A stretch of 64,000 nucleotides of DNA from JBFONV01 sp040779335 (GCA_040779335.1 JBFONV010000001.1:1-64000); one strand, 5' to 3'. Numbered from the stretch's first letter, positions 35,956 to 45,425 are shown. The notes: generated by a model from the letters alone, not told the origin. Made by a program: numbers and translations.

Positions 35956-36447
35956 ATGAAAGTTACCGAGCAAGAATTACAATCTCGTATCGACAAACTA
36001 CCTAAAGAGATATCGCCTGATCGAGATTTATGGCAAGGCATAGAGCGAGCTATCCAGAACCATGGCCAGCAGGCATCCAACGGCGTCAGCAAAAAGCCGT
36101 TTATGACTTTAGCTTGGGCGGCGTCTATTGTGGCGGCAGTATTATTAACTTGGGGAACCATTGTTCCACAAAATGACCAAACTCCTGATCTCGTTAACAT
36201 ACTGCAAGACAATTTTGAGCAACAAAAGCAAACCATGTTGGTGAGTTTTGGTAAACCTGATATCACTAAACTCCCTGTTGAAATGCAAGAGCAGTTGGCT
36301 AAATTAGCTTCGGCGCGACAGTCCATCAAAAACGCGCTTGTTGATGATCCCAATAATGGTGACTTATTAAATTTATTAGATTGGACGCAACAACAAGAAC
36401 TTGAATTATTAGAACAACTATATAGCCCACAGTGGCAATCAATTTAG
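35956..36447 (+). CDS. Single-span membrane protein, probable anti-sigma factor
   Basis: A 163-aa protein with an N-terminal cytoplasmic segment (~45 residues, with LPKEISPDRDLWQGIERAI), one membrane span (FMTLAWAASIVAAVLLTWGT) and a helical, Gln-rich C-terminal part. It has the layout and position of an anti-sigma factor, but no zinc HxxxCxxC motif is seen, so the role is inferred from context. ATG 35956 is preferred because GAGGA lies 7 bases before it; ATG 35950 would overlap the sigma-factor stop as ATGA. Confidence 0.75.
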   Translation: MKVTEQELQSRIDKLPKEISPDRDLWQGIERAIQNHGQQASNGVSKKPFMTLAWAASIVAAVLLTWGTIVPQNDQTPDLVNILQDNFEQQKQTMLVSFGKPDITKLPVEMQEQLAKLASARQSIKNALVDDPNNGDLLNLLDWTQQQELELLEQLYSPQWQSI

Positions 36448-36469
36448 CGACAGAAGTAACGAGGTCATT

Positions 36470-37417
36470 ATGAACATCATTAACACATTAATGGGGATTA
36501 CATTCGCTAGTATTGCAATGGCGAGTTGGGCTGGAGAGCGAGTAAATGAAACGTTATCTGCAGAGGGCGTAACTAATATTAATATTGAAAATTTGCGTGG
36601 TCAGATTGCCATTATTGGCTGGGATAAAAATGAAGTGGCACTGGAAGGCGAGCTAGACGAACAAAGTAAACAGTTAATCTTTGAGAAGAGCGGCAATCGT
36701 ATCAATGTTAAGGTCGTCGTTCCTCGCCATCTTGGCAATGGTAAAAATCGAGATGGATCAGACTTGACGGTTAACATTCCAAAACATTTAAGCGTTGATT
36801 TTTCGGGGGTATCAACGGATGTAACGTTGAGTAATTTACTTGGCAGTACGGAAATCAAATCGGTTAGCGGTAATATTAATGCGAATAAATTACAACATCG
36901 CATCGAGCTTGGCACGGTCAGTGGCAACATCACTAGCAATAATCTGTCTGGAAAAATAAGCTTATCGTCCGTCAGCGGCAATATTGAAGACAAGCATTCC
37001 AACGGAGAAGTGAAACTTAAAGTGGTAAGCGGTAATATCTATTCTCAATCAAATGCCACAGAAGTGGTGGCAAATAACATTTCGGGAAACATCGAACTAG
37101 AATTGGCTGCAGTCGATGACTTTTCTGTAACGACAGTCAGCGGCGATTTAAATGCAAACTTATCACTTAATGATAGCGGCGTAGCAAAACTATCAAGCGT
37201 CAGTGGTGATATAGATATTGAGTTTCAAAAAGATATTCAAGCCAGTTTTAGAATGCATGCTAATGCTGGCGGTGATCTAATTAATAGATTAACTAATGAT
37301 CAGGCCGCGCGAGCGAAGTACGGTCCAAGTTCAAAATTGAGTTTTCAAGTGGGCAATGGCAGCGCTACTGTGCGGGCCAATACGGTAAGTGGTGAGATAA
37401 AATTTAGTTATCAATAA
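36470..37417 (+). CDS. Exported DUF4097 beta-repeat protein
   Basis: A 315-aa protein with a signal peptide (MNIINTLMGITFASIAMASWA) and a beta-solenoid-like DUF4097 domain built of short repeats: VSGNI or close variants recur at least seven times (SVSGNINANK, TVSGNITSNN, SVSGNIEDKH, VVSGNIYSQS). Such proteins are often encoded with sigma/anti-sigma pairs; the function is unproven (sometimes called putative adhesin). It starts 22 bases after the anti-sigma candidate with GAGG upstream and probably belongs to the same transcript. Confidence 0.85.
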   Translation: MNIINTLMGITFASIAMASWAGERVNETLSAEGVTNINIENLRGQIAIIGWDKNEVALEGELDEQSKQLIFEKSGNRINVKVVVPRHLGNGKNRDGSDLTVNIPKHLSVDFSGVSTDVTLSNLLGSTEIKSVSGNINANKLQHRIELGTVSGNITSNNLSGKISLSSVSGNIEDKHSNGEVKLKVVSGNIYSQSNATEVVANNISGNIELELAAVDDFSVTTVSGDLNANLSLNDSGVAKLSSVSGDIDIEFQKDIQASFRMHANAGGDLINRLTNDQAARAKYGPSSKLSFQVGNGSATVRANTVSGEIKFSYQ

Positions 37418-37435
37418 CCGAAAAAACTATAAATG

Positions 37436-37466
37436 CTAGCATCATCATCGATTTAGTTGATGCTAG
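37436..37466. repeat. Inverted repeat after the DUF4097 gene
   Basis: CTAGCATCA (37436-37444) pairs with TGATGCTAG (37458-37466), a perfect 9-bp stem with a 13-base loop, 19 bases after the stop codon. No T run follows, so it is a weak terminator or an mRNA-end hairpin. Confidence 0.45.
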
Positions 37467-37628
37467 TGTTCGCGCTCAAATTTGTCTCCCCATTTAGCCG
37501 TTACAATAATTAAACTAAGTCAGTTAATCACATGCTTTTTTGTGTGAAGTTACCGTAATTTCTGCTACATTAGCCCTCTTCAAAAATAGTTTGTCACCAG
37601 ATATTTGACGTTAGCAAGGTAGTTATAG

Positions 37629-39047
37629 ATGGCCGATCGTAAGCCTGCCAAATTTACAAGAGAAAAACAGTTTATTAAAGATAAGCAGATTGATGAGCTG
37701 AAAGTTCCCCCTCATTCGTTGGAGGCTGAACAGTCGGTATTAGGCGGTTTATTGCTCGATAATGAAACTTGGGATCGTGTCAGCGAAAAAGTGGTTGCAC
37801 AGGATTTTTATAGTCGTTCGCACCGCATTATTTATGAACGTATTGGCGCATTGATTGAATTAGGTGAGCCCGTTGATTTGATCACGCTGTCTGAAACGTT
37901 AGAAAATGATCAAAAACTAGACGATGCTGGTGGATTTGTTTATCTCGCAGAGATGATGAAAAACACCCCAAGTGCGGCGAATATAACTGCTTATGCTGAA
38001 ATTGTACGAGAACGCGCGGTAACCCGAGAAATGATCAGCGTTGCCAATGAAATTGCCGAAGCTGGCTATGACACGCAAGGCAGAACCAGTGCTGAACTAC
38101 TCGATTTTGCCGAGACTAAAGTCTTTGCCATCGCTGAGCAACGCGCGAATAAGTCTGAAGGCCCTGAAAACATCACTTCGGTATTAGAAAAAACCGTCGA
38201 TAGAATTGAGAAACTTTGCTCATCACCCAATAATGGTGTAACCGGAGTTTCAAGTGGTTTTGCTGATTTAGATAAAATGACTGCCGGACTACAAAAGTCT
38301 GATTTGATTATTGTTGCTGCTCGTCCTTCTATGGGGAAAACCACGTTTGCCATGAACCTCGCAGAGCATGCTGCGATGACCGAAGATAAGCCCGCGCTAA
38401 TTTTTAGTTTAGAGATGCCAGCAGAGCAAATCATGATGAGGATGTTAGCTTCGCTAGGGCGAATTGATCAAACCAAAATTCGTACGGGTCAGCTTGAAGA
38501 CGAAGATTGGGCTAGATTATCATCGACCATGGGCTTGCTCATCGACAGCGGTAAAATGTATATCGACGATGCTGCGGGCTTAACACCAACAGAAGTGCGC
38601 TCAAGGGCGCGTCGTATCGCTAGAGATCACGGCGGCATTAGTTTGATCATGATCGATTACTTACAACTGATGCGTGCGCCACAATTTTCCGATAACCGGA
38701 CGTTAGAAATTGCGGAAATTTCACGTTCTTTAAAAGCATTAGCGAAAGAATTGCAGGTTCCTGTCGTTGCCTTGTCACAGCTTAACCGTGGTTTGGAACA
38801 ACGTTCGGATAAAAGGCCGATCAACTCAGATTTACGTGAATCGGGTTCAATAGAGCAAGATGCTGATTTAATTATGTTTATCTATCGTGATGAGGTTTAC
38901 CATGATGATTCTGAATATAAGGGTATGGCGGAAATCATTATTGGTAAACAGCGTAACGGTCCTATTGGCCGAGTCCCTTTAACGTTTCAGGGGCAGTTTT
39001 CTCGATTTGATAATTATGCCGGCTCACATGTACTGGATGAAGATTAG
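37629..39047 (+). CDS. dnaB: Replicative DNA helicase DnaB
   Basis: The hexameric helicase at the replication fork, 472 aa (E. coli 471). The N-terminal domain begins at PPHSLEAEQSVLGGLLL. The RecA-like domain has Walker A in AARPSMGKTTFAMN (~231-244), Walker B LIMIDYLQLM, and the C-terminal arginine-finger region SDLRESGSIEQDADL. No intein is present at the usual Walker A site. It precedes alr by 14 bases; dnaB-alr adjacency is conserved in many gammaproteobacteria. Confidence 0.98.
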   Translation: MADRKPAKFTREKQFIKDKQIDELKVPPHSLEAEQSVLGGLLLDNETWDRVSEKVVAQDFYSRSHRIIYERIGALIELGEPVDLITLSETLENDQKLDDAGGFVYLAEMMKNTPSAANITAYAEIVRERAVTREMISVANEIAEAGYDTQGRTSAELLDFAETKVFAIAEQRANKSEGPENITSVLEKTVDRIEKLCSSPNNGVTGVSSGFADLDKMTAGLQKSDLIIVAARPSMGKTTFAMNLAEHAAMTEDKPALIFSLEMPAEQIMMRMLASLGRIDQTKIRTGQLEDEDWARLSSTMGLLIDSGKMYIDDAAGLTPTEVRSRARRIARDHGGISLIMIDYLQLMRAPQFSDNRTLEIAEISRSLKALAKELQVPVVALSQLNRGLEQRSDKRPINSDLRESGSIEQDADLIMFIYRDEVYHDDSEYKGMAEIIIGKQRNGPIGRVPLTFQGQFSRFDNYAGSHVLDED

Positions 39048-39061
39048 GAACCGCTAAATTC

Positions 39062-40147
39062 ATGACGTTACGAACGGCTACTGCAATAATAGATCTTCAG
39101 GCACTTATCCATAATTTTAATGTTATTAAAAAGATGGCTCCGACAACAAAAGTGTTGGCTGTGTTAAAAGCAAATGCTTATGGTCATGGCTTAGAGCGCA
39201 TTGCCAAGGCATTACCTCAAGCAGATGCCTTTGGTGTCGCTAGGCTTGATGAAGCATTAGCATTACGTGCAGCAGAAGTGGTTAAGCCGATTGTTTTATT
39301 GGAAGGCTTTTTCAATGTTGAAGACCTGCCTATTTTGGCGGTTAACAATTTACAAATTGTTGTTCATAACCATGAGCAACTAAATGCGATTATTAACGCT
39401 GATTTGGCCGAACCGTTAAAAGTTTGGCTGAAAATTGATACTGGCATGCATCGTTTGGGCGTTGACCCTAATGAGTTTCTCCACTTTTACCAATCTTTAA
39501 AAGCGTCAAAAAATGTTCAGAATTCGATAATATTAATGAGTCATTTAGGCTGTGCGGATGATCTCGATAATCTCATCACCTCACAACAAATTTCCTTATT
39601 TAATGAACTGACCAACGACTGTAGTGGTGAAAAGTCCATGGCTAACTCCGCGGGTGTTTTTGCGTGGCCTGATGCTCATTATGATTGGATCAGGCCAGGG
39701 CTAATGCTATACGGGGTATCGCCAATTGATAACCTTAAACATACGGCGCAAAGTATCGGCGTGAAACCTGTTATGACCTTGCAATCTAGTTTAATTGCGG
39801 TTAGAAAACTTAAAGCGGGCGAAGCTGTTGGTTATGGGGCCGCATGGGTAAGTACTGTCGACACTATTATTGGTGTGGTTGCTATTGGTTATGGTGATGG
39901 TTACCCCAGACACGCAGGCAATGGCACACCGGTGTTGATTAACAACCGTATAGTCCCTTTAGTGGGGCGCGTGTCGATGGATATGATCACGGTGGATTTA
40001 GGTGCAGACTCAACCGATAAAGTCGGGGATCTTGCTGTTTTATGGGGACATGGTTTACCTGTAGAAGAAATAGCAAAACATGCGACAACTATTCCGTATG
40101 AGTTACTTTGCAATATTACTCGACGTGTACAAATGGCAGTCTTGTAG
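39062..40147 (+). CDS. alr: Alanine racemase
   Basis: A PLP enzyme that makes D-alanine for peptidoglycan. At 361 aa it is the usual length. The PLP lysine is Lys36 in VLKANAYGHG, and the second catalytic tyrosine lies in AVGYGAAWVS. The substrate-binding block GRVSMDMITVDLG is present. It is probably co-transcribed with dnaB. Confidence 0.97.
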   Translation: MTLRTATAIIDLQALIHNFNVIKKMAPTTKVLAVLKANAYGHGLERIAKALPQADAFGVARLDEALALRAAEVVKPIVLLEGFFNVEDLPILAVNNLQIVVHNHEQLNAIINADLAEPLKVWLKIDTGMHRLGVDPNEFLHFYQSLKASKNVQNSIILMSHLGCADDLDNLITSQQISLFNELTNDCSGEKSMANSAGVFAWPDAHYDWIRPGLMLYGVSPIDNLKHTAQSIGVKPVMTLQSSLIAVRKLKAGEAVGYGAAWVSTVDTIIGVVAIGYGDGYPRHAGNGTPVLINNRIVPLVGRVSMDMITVDLGADSTDKVGDLAVLWGHGLPVEEIAKHATTIPYELLCNITRRVQMAVL

Positions 40148-40181
40148 TTTTAACCCTAGGCCTTCATCGCTGCTGGGTTCG

Positions 40182-40601
40182 TTATTTCCCTTGTATCGTC
40201 GCAATAAGCGTGCGCTTGCCGCCATGGTTTCTGTGTTCCCCTAAATAAATTCCCTGCCATATTCCTAGATTTAGCTGACCATCAGTAATAGGAATGGTCA
40301 CACTGTTACCTAGCAAGCTTGCTTTTATATGAGCTGGCATGTCATCACTACCCTCATACGTATGTTGGTAATACGGGGCATTTTCAGGCACAAAATGGTT
40401 AAAATGAGCTTCCATATCACTTCTCACCGTAGGATCGGCATTTTCATTGATAGAGAGCGAAGCAGAAGAATGTTGAATAAACAGGTGCAATAAACCGATT
40501 TTTACACTTAGTAAATCGCTTGTAGCTTGCACTACTTCGTCAGTGATTAGGTGAAAACCTCGAGATTTTGCGTTAAGTTCAAATTCGTGTTGTCGCCACA
40601 C
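40182..40601 (-). CDS. YjbQ/UPF0047 family protein
   Basis: A 139-aa protein of the YjbQ family, with the signature LLHLFIQHSSASLSINENAD and HYEGSDDMPAHIK-like (TYEGSDDMPAHIKASLLG) and the terminal LGIWQGIYLGEHR. Family members have weak thiamine-phosphate synthase activity in some organisms; the physiological role is not settled. It converges on alr. The histidines in the HSSAS and EGSDDMPAH blocks are likely metal or active-site residues. Confidence 0.9.
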   Translation of the reverse strand: MWRQHEFELNAKSRGFHLITDEVVQATSDLLSVKIGLLHLFIQHSSASLSINENADPTVRSDMEAHFNHFVPENAPYYQHTYEGSDDMPAHIKASLLGNSVTIPITDGQLNLGIWQGIYLGEHRNHGGKRTLIATIQGK

Positions 40602-40735
40602 GGTAAGCTCCGCTAATTATTTTAGAATTCTGGAGTGCGCTGAAACTGAAGGGGGTAAAATTTTTACAATACACAAATTAAATGAGAAGTAAGCGCAAAT
40701 TTTTATTAGCCCCTAGGGGCTAATAGTAGAGAAAT

Positions 40736-41200
40736 TTAAGAATCAAAACTAAATTCGATATAAGCTTTACCATTTGGAGAATTAAGCGGAATAATAACTA
40801 TTGGTCCATCAGCTTTATGGTGAATACTGTGTTGTTTTCCAGAAACCACCATAGGGGTTGCCATGTCGAATTCAAAGCCCTTTTCACTAAGCATGCGCTT
40901 AGCGCCACCGGTAACCATGTTAGTGATTTCACCAATGAGATCAGTTATTTCTTCATTGACTTCATCAGGTCCTTCACCGACCATGCCTTTCATCGTAGCA
41001 ATTGCTAAAGAGGCATCAAAAGTAATGGAAAGAGAGCCCTTTGTTTGCTCACTAACCATGCCAATTAGACCTGAAACATCTCCCATAGCGACTTCGTTCT
41101 TTTTCAGTCGCGGCTTTTCAGGAGTTAACTCCATCTGTGCCATAGTCGACATAACGTTAAGTAATGATGATAAAAATGGGTTAATAAACTCTACATTCAT
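40736..41200 (-). CDS. CheX-like chemotaxis phosphatase domain protein
   Basis: A 154-aa single-domain protein of the CheX/CheC family (MNVEFINPFLSSLLNVM at the start, then the helix TDLIGEITNMVTGGAKRML). CheX proteins dephosphorylate CheY through a conserved E-N pair: here EITN fits the ExxN pattern. The start is ATG 41200, with GGAAAG upstream; a frame open to 41245 is less likely. It stands alone, far from other chemotaxis genes in the window except the receptor at 27462. Confidence 0.85.
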   Translation of the reverse strand: MNVEFINPFLSSLLNVMSTMAQMELTPEKPRLKKNEVAMGDVSGLIGMVSEQTKGSLSITFDASLAIATMKGMVGEGPDEVNEEITDLIGEITNMVTGGAKRMLSEKGFEFDMATPMVVSGKQHSIHHKADGPIVIIPLNSPNGKAYIEFSFDS

Positions 41201-41696
41201 GAAGCTTTCCGAGCCTTTTTGTTTATTAGTTAACTGATTCTGCATGCTTATGACGCAAATGTAAATCAGTCAGCGCTATTTATTGCATTCAATTGTGCAA
41301 TTTACGTTAACTTCATAAAAGTTAAACTACCGTTAACCGCAGTATCTTGATAATTCAGAGTATTTATCTATTTAGGATAAGTATCGGTGAGTATTAGGTT
41401 TTTTACCACTAATTCTCGAGTAAAAGTTTAATAATCTTAGCCGCTTTCTGAAAAACTTAACTTATTCATTGGCTTAGTGGTCGCTAGTATTTGTATAGCT
41501 AGCTGTTTTTTACTTTTAATAACAGAGGGGATTAAACCTTTATAGAACTATGTTGGTATGAAAATATCAGCGTAAAAATTATTAAATTATTACTGATATC
41601 TTTTTGATATTTTGCTTGTTCAGAGCACTTGAGCGTATGTTGCTTGTCGATACCAGAATCATAAAATTGCCGCCCCCAAATATTAAAAATAAATGA
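41201..41696. other. Intergenic stretch of about 500 bases, no gene seen
   Basis: AT-rich DNA between the cheX-like start and the zur stop, both minus strand. It should hold the cheX-like promoter and the zur transcription end. Only short frames without ribosome binding sites are present. I see no clear hairpin terminator, repeat or RNA gene. Confidence 0.5.
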
Positions 41697-42146
41697 TCAT
41701 GCGGGAATTTTTGCTCGGTTACAAGATGCGCATACACCATGTGCTTCGACAATTTGGTGGGTGATATTAAATCCATTTGCATCTGCCATAGAACGCAAGG
41801 CAAGATCAAGGTGGTTCGATTGAATTTCTTCGACGTGTCCACATTGGTCACAAATTAATAACTGAACAGGATGGTTACACTCACCAAAATGGTGGCACAT
41901 TACAAAGGCGTTAATAGACTCTATCTTGTGAACAAATCCTTGCTTGCTTAGAAAATCTAGTGCTCGGTATATCGTTGCAGGCTTAGCTGCGGGATCGATA
42001 TCCTTTAACTCAGCAAGCAAATCGTAGGCACCAGCAGCACCTTGATGTTTTGCTAATAATAGAAACACTTGTTCGCGTGTTGGTGTAAAACGTCCACCTC
42101 GTTTTTTGCAAACTAATTTAGCTTGTTCAAGTAGTTTTTGAGTCAT
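41697..42146 (-). CDS. zur: Fur-family zinc uptake regulator Zur
   Basis: A 149-aa Fur-family repressor. The winged helix is RFTPTREQVFLLL...ATIYRALDFLSKQGFVHKIE. The structural-zinc cysteine pairs CDQC and CASC are present, and the regulatory-metal region includes CHHFGECNH. The spacing and sequence fit Zur better than Fur or PerR (no Fur-type HHHDH block). Zur shuts off zinc uptake genes when zinc is sufficient. It is followed by a long spacer and preceded by an unrelated gene. Confidence 0.9.
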   Translation of the reverse strand: MTQKLLEQAKLVCKKRGGRFTPTREQVFLLLAKHQGAAGAYDLLAELKDIDPAAKPATIYRALDFLSKQGFVHKIESINAFVMCHHFGECNHPVQLLICDQCGHVEEIQSNHLDLALRSMADANGFNITHQIVEAHGVCASCNRAKIPA

Positions 42147-42225
42147 TAGGTATTACAGCGTAAAGATTTTAACCAGTTTATCACAGAAAATTCATCTCTT
42201 TAAAGGTGTCTAAGCAAACAGTTTG

Positions 42226-43695
42226 CTATTTAAAGACTTCATTAAAATAGTTAATAAATTTGTTTTTGTCTGCATCCGAGATCCTTCGAAATTGTGCATC
42301 AAAAAATACCGAGCTGTGATGTAGTTCAGTGATTAACTCGTTAATATCGTGTATGAATGCCTTACCAGTAGTTGAGTTGTTGCACATAAGGTGACCAAGT
42401 ACGTAGTCAGTCGCATCCGCTAATTCGTAACTATATAAGGTTTTATTTGAAATACTTGGCCAGTAGTCACGTATTTCAGTAGGGTATTCAATAAGTAAAT
42501 TAAAACGATCACTGGCGAGCTGTCTAAAAATCGTTTTTAAATCAACAGGACTTTTTACTATTTGTGAAGAATTGATTTGTTTCAATTTCTGATCGAGCTG
42601 AACACCGTAACTTCGGCCACTTGCTGTTCCCAAACGAAAATTTGGATTTTTTTCCATTAACTCGCTAAGGTTAATTCTATTTTCATGTGTGAGTCGATTG
42701 GTGCTATATAATCGCATTCCTAAAAAGATAGAGATAGGTTTGCTGGCGGTAAAGTATTTTTCTCGCTCTTGTGTTCTGATCAGATCAGAGAAACACATGT
42801 TTTTCTCATCTTTGAATTGGTATATCTGCGCTATATCTTTGAGTAATTTGAATTCAAACTCATACTTATCCATCCTATCAAAAATGAAATGCAGTGATTG
42901 CTCTTTTGAATGTGGTAAAAGGTTTATATGCTTTGCTGCACTTAATAAGCTGACTGAATTAGTCATAACGATGATCTTTTCTCTTTTCGGATTAAAGTCG
43001 TCGAGTTTTGAATGCGTATAATCCTCAGTATACAATTGTTTGAGCTCACCTTTATCCCGAAGTATGAGCATTTGTTCATCAAATGTTTTAGCCAAGGCTT
43101 TCCCTGCTTTATTATGCTGAAAAGTCATATAGACATGTCGAGACGGGACGATCTCAAAAGTTTTATATTTCAGTTGTTCCTCAGGCGTTAAGTTGTACTC
43201 GTAATCAATAAAAGCATCTATATTATGCTGTTCTAGTAGTGTGAAGCCCTCGTCAATCTTCTCAACCACCTTAACTTTAGGTTTTGAAGTAATATAACGG
43301 TCAAATTTGTAACCTTTTAACCAAGATAACTTTAACTTATATATGTCAGAAGATTTTTTAATGCTGATATGTTTGGGATCGTAAATTGCGACAATGGGAT
43401 ATTCAGTATCTAAAAACCAATTTGGATACAGGGCATTTGGAATGTCGTCTTTATAGGCACCAACCACTATATCTACTTTTTGATCATTGAATGCATTAAT
43501 CGTATCGTCAAATGGGGCAAGCTGAAATATTAACTGGTCATCGGGATAAATACGTTTTAATAACTCAAAATAGACACCACTACCATCTTTGTTAGTAAAA
43601 TCTATCCATTCATCAGCGCCAACAATAATTTGCTTTGCACAAACATTGTTGTGTAATAGTGCCATTAACAATAAAAGCAATAGCTTAAAGTTCAA
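42226..43695 (-). CDS. Secreted protein with two tandem periplasmic binding (SBP_bac_3-like) domains
   Basis: A 489-aa protein with a signal peptide (MNFKLLLLLLMALLHNNVCA) and two successive solute-binding-type domains. The first (~21-230) starts KQIIVGADEWIDFTNKDGSG and the second (~240-489) covers the rest, including the lobe pattern FRLGTASGRSYG. No membrane span, kinase or cyclase follows, so unlike hybrid sensors it would be a free periplasmic protein. It has no transporter gene beside it. The ligand is unknown; codon use is AT-rich. Confidence 0.7.
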   Translation of the reverse strand: MNFKLLLLLLMALLHNNVCAKQIIVGADEWIDFTNKDGSGVYFELLKRIYPDDQLIFQLAPFDDTINAFNDQKVDIVVGAYKDDIPNALYPNWFLDTEYPIVAIYDPKHISIKKSSDIYKLKLSWLKGYKFDRYITSKPKVKVVEKIDEGFTLLEQHNIDAFIDYEYNLTPEEQLKYKTFEIVPSRHVYMTFQHNKAGKALAKTFDEQMLILRDKGELKQLYTEDYTHSKLDDFNPKREKIIVMTNSVSLLSAAKHINLLPHSKEQSLHFIFDRMDKYEFEFKLLKDIAQIYQFKDEKNMCFSDLIRTQEREKYFTASKPISIFLGMRLYSTNRLTHENRINLSELMEKNPNFRLGTASGRSYGVQLDQKLKQINSSQIVKSPVDLKTIFRQLASDRFNLLIEYPTEIRDYWPSISNKTLYSYELADATDYVLGHLMCNNSTTGKAFIHDINELITELHHSSVFFDAQFRRISDADKNKFINYFNEVFK

Positions 43696-43895
43696 ATATG
43701 CGACCTATATTTTTGATTAAGACGACCTTATCAGCATAGTACATTTTATCTTCTCAAACTCATAGAAGATGTAAATAATAAATGAAGCAATGATGGTTGG
43801 TTTGTTGGTGCTCGACTATTCCGTTTCTTGACTATGCTTAATTTCAATTTAGTTGATTTCAGTTACCAGCAAGGAAAAATAAAGGGAGATTTAAT

Positions 43896-45383
43896 ATGGC
43901 TAACTTAATCGTTTGTTGTGATGGCACATGGAATTCACCTGACAACAAAGATGATGGCGAATTAGCGCCGACCAATGTGCGACAGCTTTTTCACGCGGTT
44001 GATTTAACGAGTACTACTAGTCAAAAGACGCGCTATCAATCTGGAGTCGGCAGCGGTGGAATATTTGATAAAATTGCTGGCGGTACAGTAGGACTTGGCA
44101 TTTCTGAGGATATAAGAGATTGTTACCAGTGGCTAGCAACTCATTACCACGAGGGAGATAAAATCTATTTATTCGGCTTTAGCCGAGGCGCATTTACCGC
44201 AAGAAGTTTGGCTGGCATGATCGGTAAATTTGGTATCGTAAAATTACCCGATAAAGAACAAAATAAGACGATTAAACGCCTGTATCGTCAGGGGTATCGC
44301 AAAGGTCAAGCAATCGAAGATTTTGCCCAAGACCTCTCTTTCTATCAAGATTCTAAAAATATAGAATTTATTGGTGTTTGGGATACCGTGGGCGCACTTG
44401 GCGTACCAGACGATAAGGTTATTCTAAATTTATTTGATAACGCCAAACAGTATCGATTTCATGATACTAAGCTCGGCAAACATGTATCGTATGCCAGACA
44501 AGCATTGGCCATTGACGAAGTTAGAGGCAGTTTTACTCCTACGCTTTGGGATCATGAGAATGACAATGAACGTATTAAACAACTGTGGTTTCCGGGTGTT
44601 CACAGCGATGTTGGTGGCGGTTATAAAGAGAATCAGTTGTCAGATATAGCGTTAAAATGGATGATTGAAGAAGCTGCAGATAAAGGTGTAGTGTTTAAAT
44701 CAGCGATTGTTGCGCAAATAAAAGGTGATCATCAAGGGATGTTGCATGATTCGCATGTTGGAGCAATGAAAGTCCTCGTGAGTGCGCCTAGAAGTATTCC
44801 GAGTTTTTTATCTGATGTTGATAAATTTCATCCCTCTGCCATGAAAAGACAAGAGCAACCTCCTATTCAGCAGGGGGATTATCATCAAATAAGAACACTA
44901 AACCATGCTGTGATATTAGATATTTACGCTAAGCATCCATGGAACTGGACGGGCATATATTTAGAAGCGGGTAAAAAGTATCAATTTACCGCCACGGGGG
45001 AGTGGATGGATGCCTCTATAGCAGCAGGGCCTCATGGCACAGACGATAACGATTTTCATTTTGGCGAATTAATTCATCTTGCTGGCTCAGCGGTAGGAAA
45101 ATTAGAAGAAGGCTTTAAATCCTTATTTGGTATTGAACAGGCCGATTTCTTCGGGACTAAACGCGTTGAACATGCCGATTGGATGTCTCTAATTGGTGCT
45201 ATTACCGATGGCGGAAATCCTAAACCAGATGGCACTCATGAGCGTTTAACCTATTTTGAAATAGGAGATTTTTGTCTGTTTGAGCCAGAAAAAAGTGGCT
45301 ATTTATATTGCTTTGCTAATGATGCGTGGGGTTTTTACGGTAACAATCGTGGTTTTGTTACCTTAACGGTTCAGGCAATCTAA
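43896..45383 (+). CDS. DUF2235 alpha/beta-hydrolase (phospholipase-like)
   Basis: A 495-aa protein of the DUF2235 family, which includes type VI secretion phospholipase effectors of the Tle1 class. It begins LIVCCDGTWNSPDN; the nucleophile elbow is FGFSRGAF (Ser96). The acid is in GVWDTVGALG and the histidine in GVHSDVGGGY. There is no signal peptide. The C-terminal ~150 residues look like a separate beta-rich region. No VgrG, PAAR, immunity or other secretion gene is adjacent, so an effector role is only possible, not shown. It has a good ribosome binding site (AAAGGGAGA). Confidence 0.8.
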   Translation: MANLIVCCDGTWNSPDNKDDGELAPTNVRQLFHAVDLTSTTSQKTRYQSGVGSGGIFDKIAGGTVGLGISEDIRDCYQWLATHYHEGDKIYLFGFSRGAFTARSLAGMIGKFGIVKLPDKEQNKTIKRLYRQGYRKGQAIEDFAQDLSFYQDSKNIEFIGVWDTVGALGVPDDKVILNLFDNAKQYRFHDTKLGKHVSYARQALAIDEVRGSFTPTLWDHENDNERIKQLWFPGVHSDVGGGYKENQLSDIALKWMIEEAADKGVVFKSAIVAQIKGDHQGMLHDSHVGAMKVLVSAPRSIPSFLSDVDKFHPSAMKRQEQPPIQQGDYHQIRTLNHAVILDIYAKHPWNWTGIYLEAGKKYQFTATGEWMDASIAAGPHGTDDNDFHFGELIHLAGSAVGKLEEGFKSLFGIEQADFFGTKRVEHADWMSLIGAITDGGNPKPDGTHERLTYFEIGDFCLFEPEKSGYLYCFANDAWGFYGNNRGFVTLTVQAI

Positions 45384-45393
45384 CGCGAACCAT

Positions 45394-45425
45394 TGCCAAG
45401 TTCTGTGCATTGCACTAACTTGGCA
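45394..45425. repeat. Long imperfect palindrome upstream of the dusA remnant
   Basis: TGCCAAGTT (45394-45402) pairs with AACTTGGCA (45417-45425), with a nested GTGCA / TGCAC inside. It lies 10 bases after the DUF2235 stop and about 90 bases before the original dusA ATG. No T tract follows, so it could be an mRNA-end hairpin or an operator. Confidence 0.5.

Noticed and set aside
40150..40175. AACCC...GGGTT hairpin between alr and yjbQ
   Set aside because: The stem is only five base pairs with a long loop and no T run; too weak to call a terminator.
41582..41851. 89-codon frame near zur
   Set aside because: Mostly antisense-phase overlap with zur on the same strand in another frame; no ribosome binding site.
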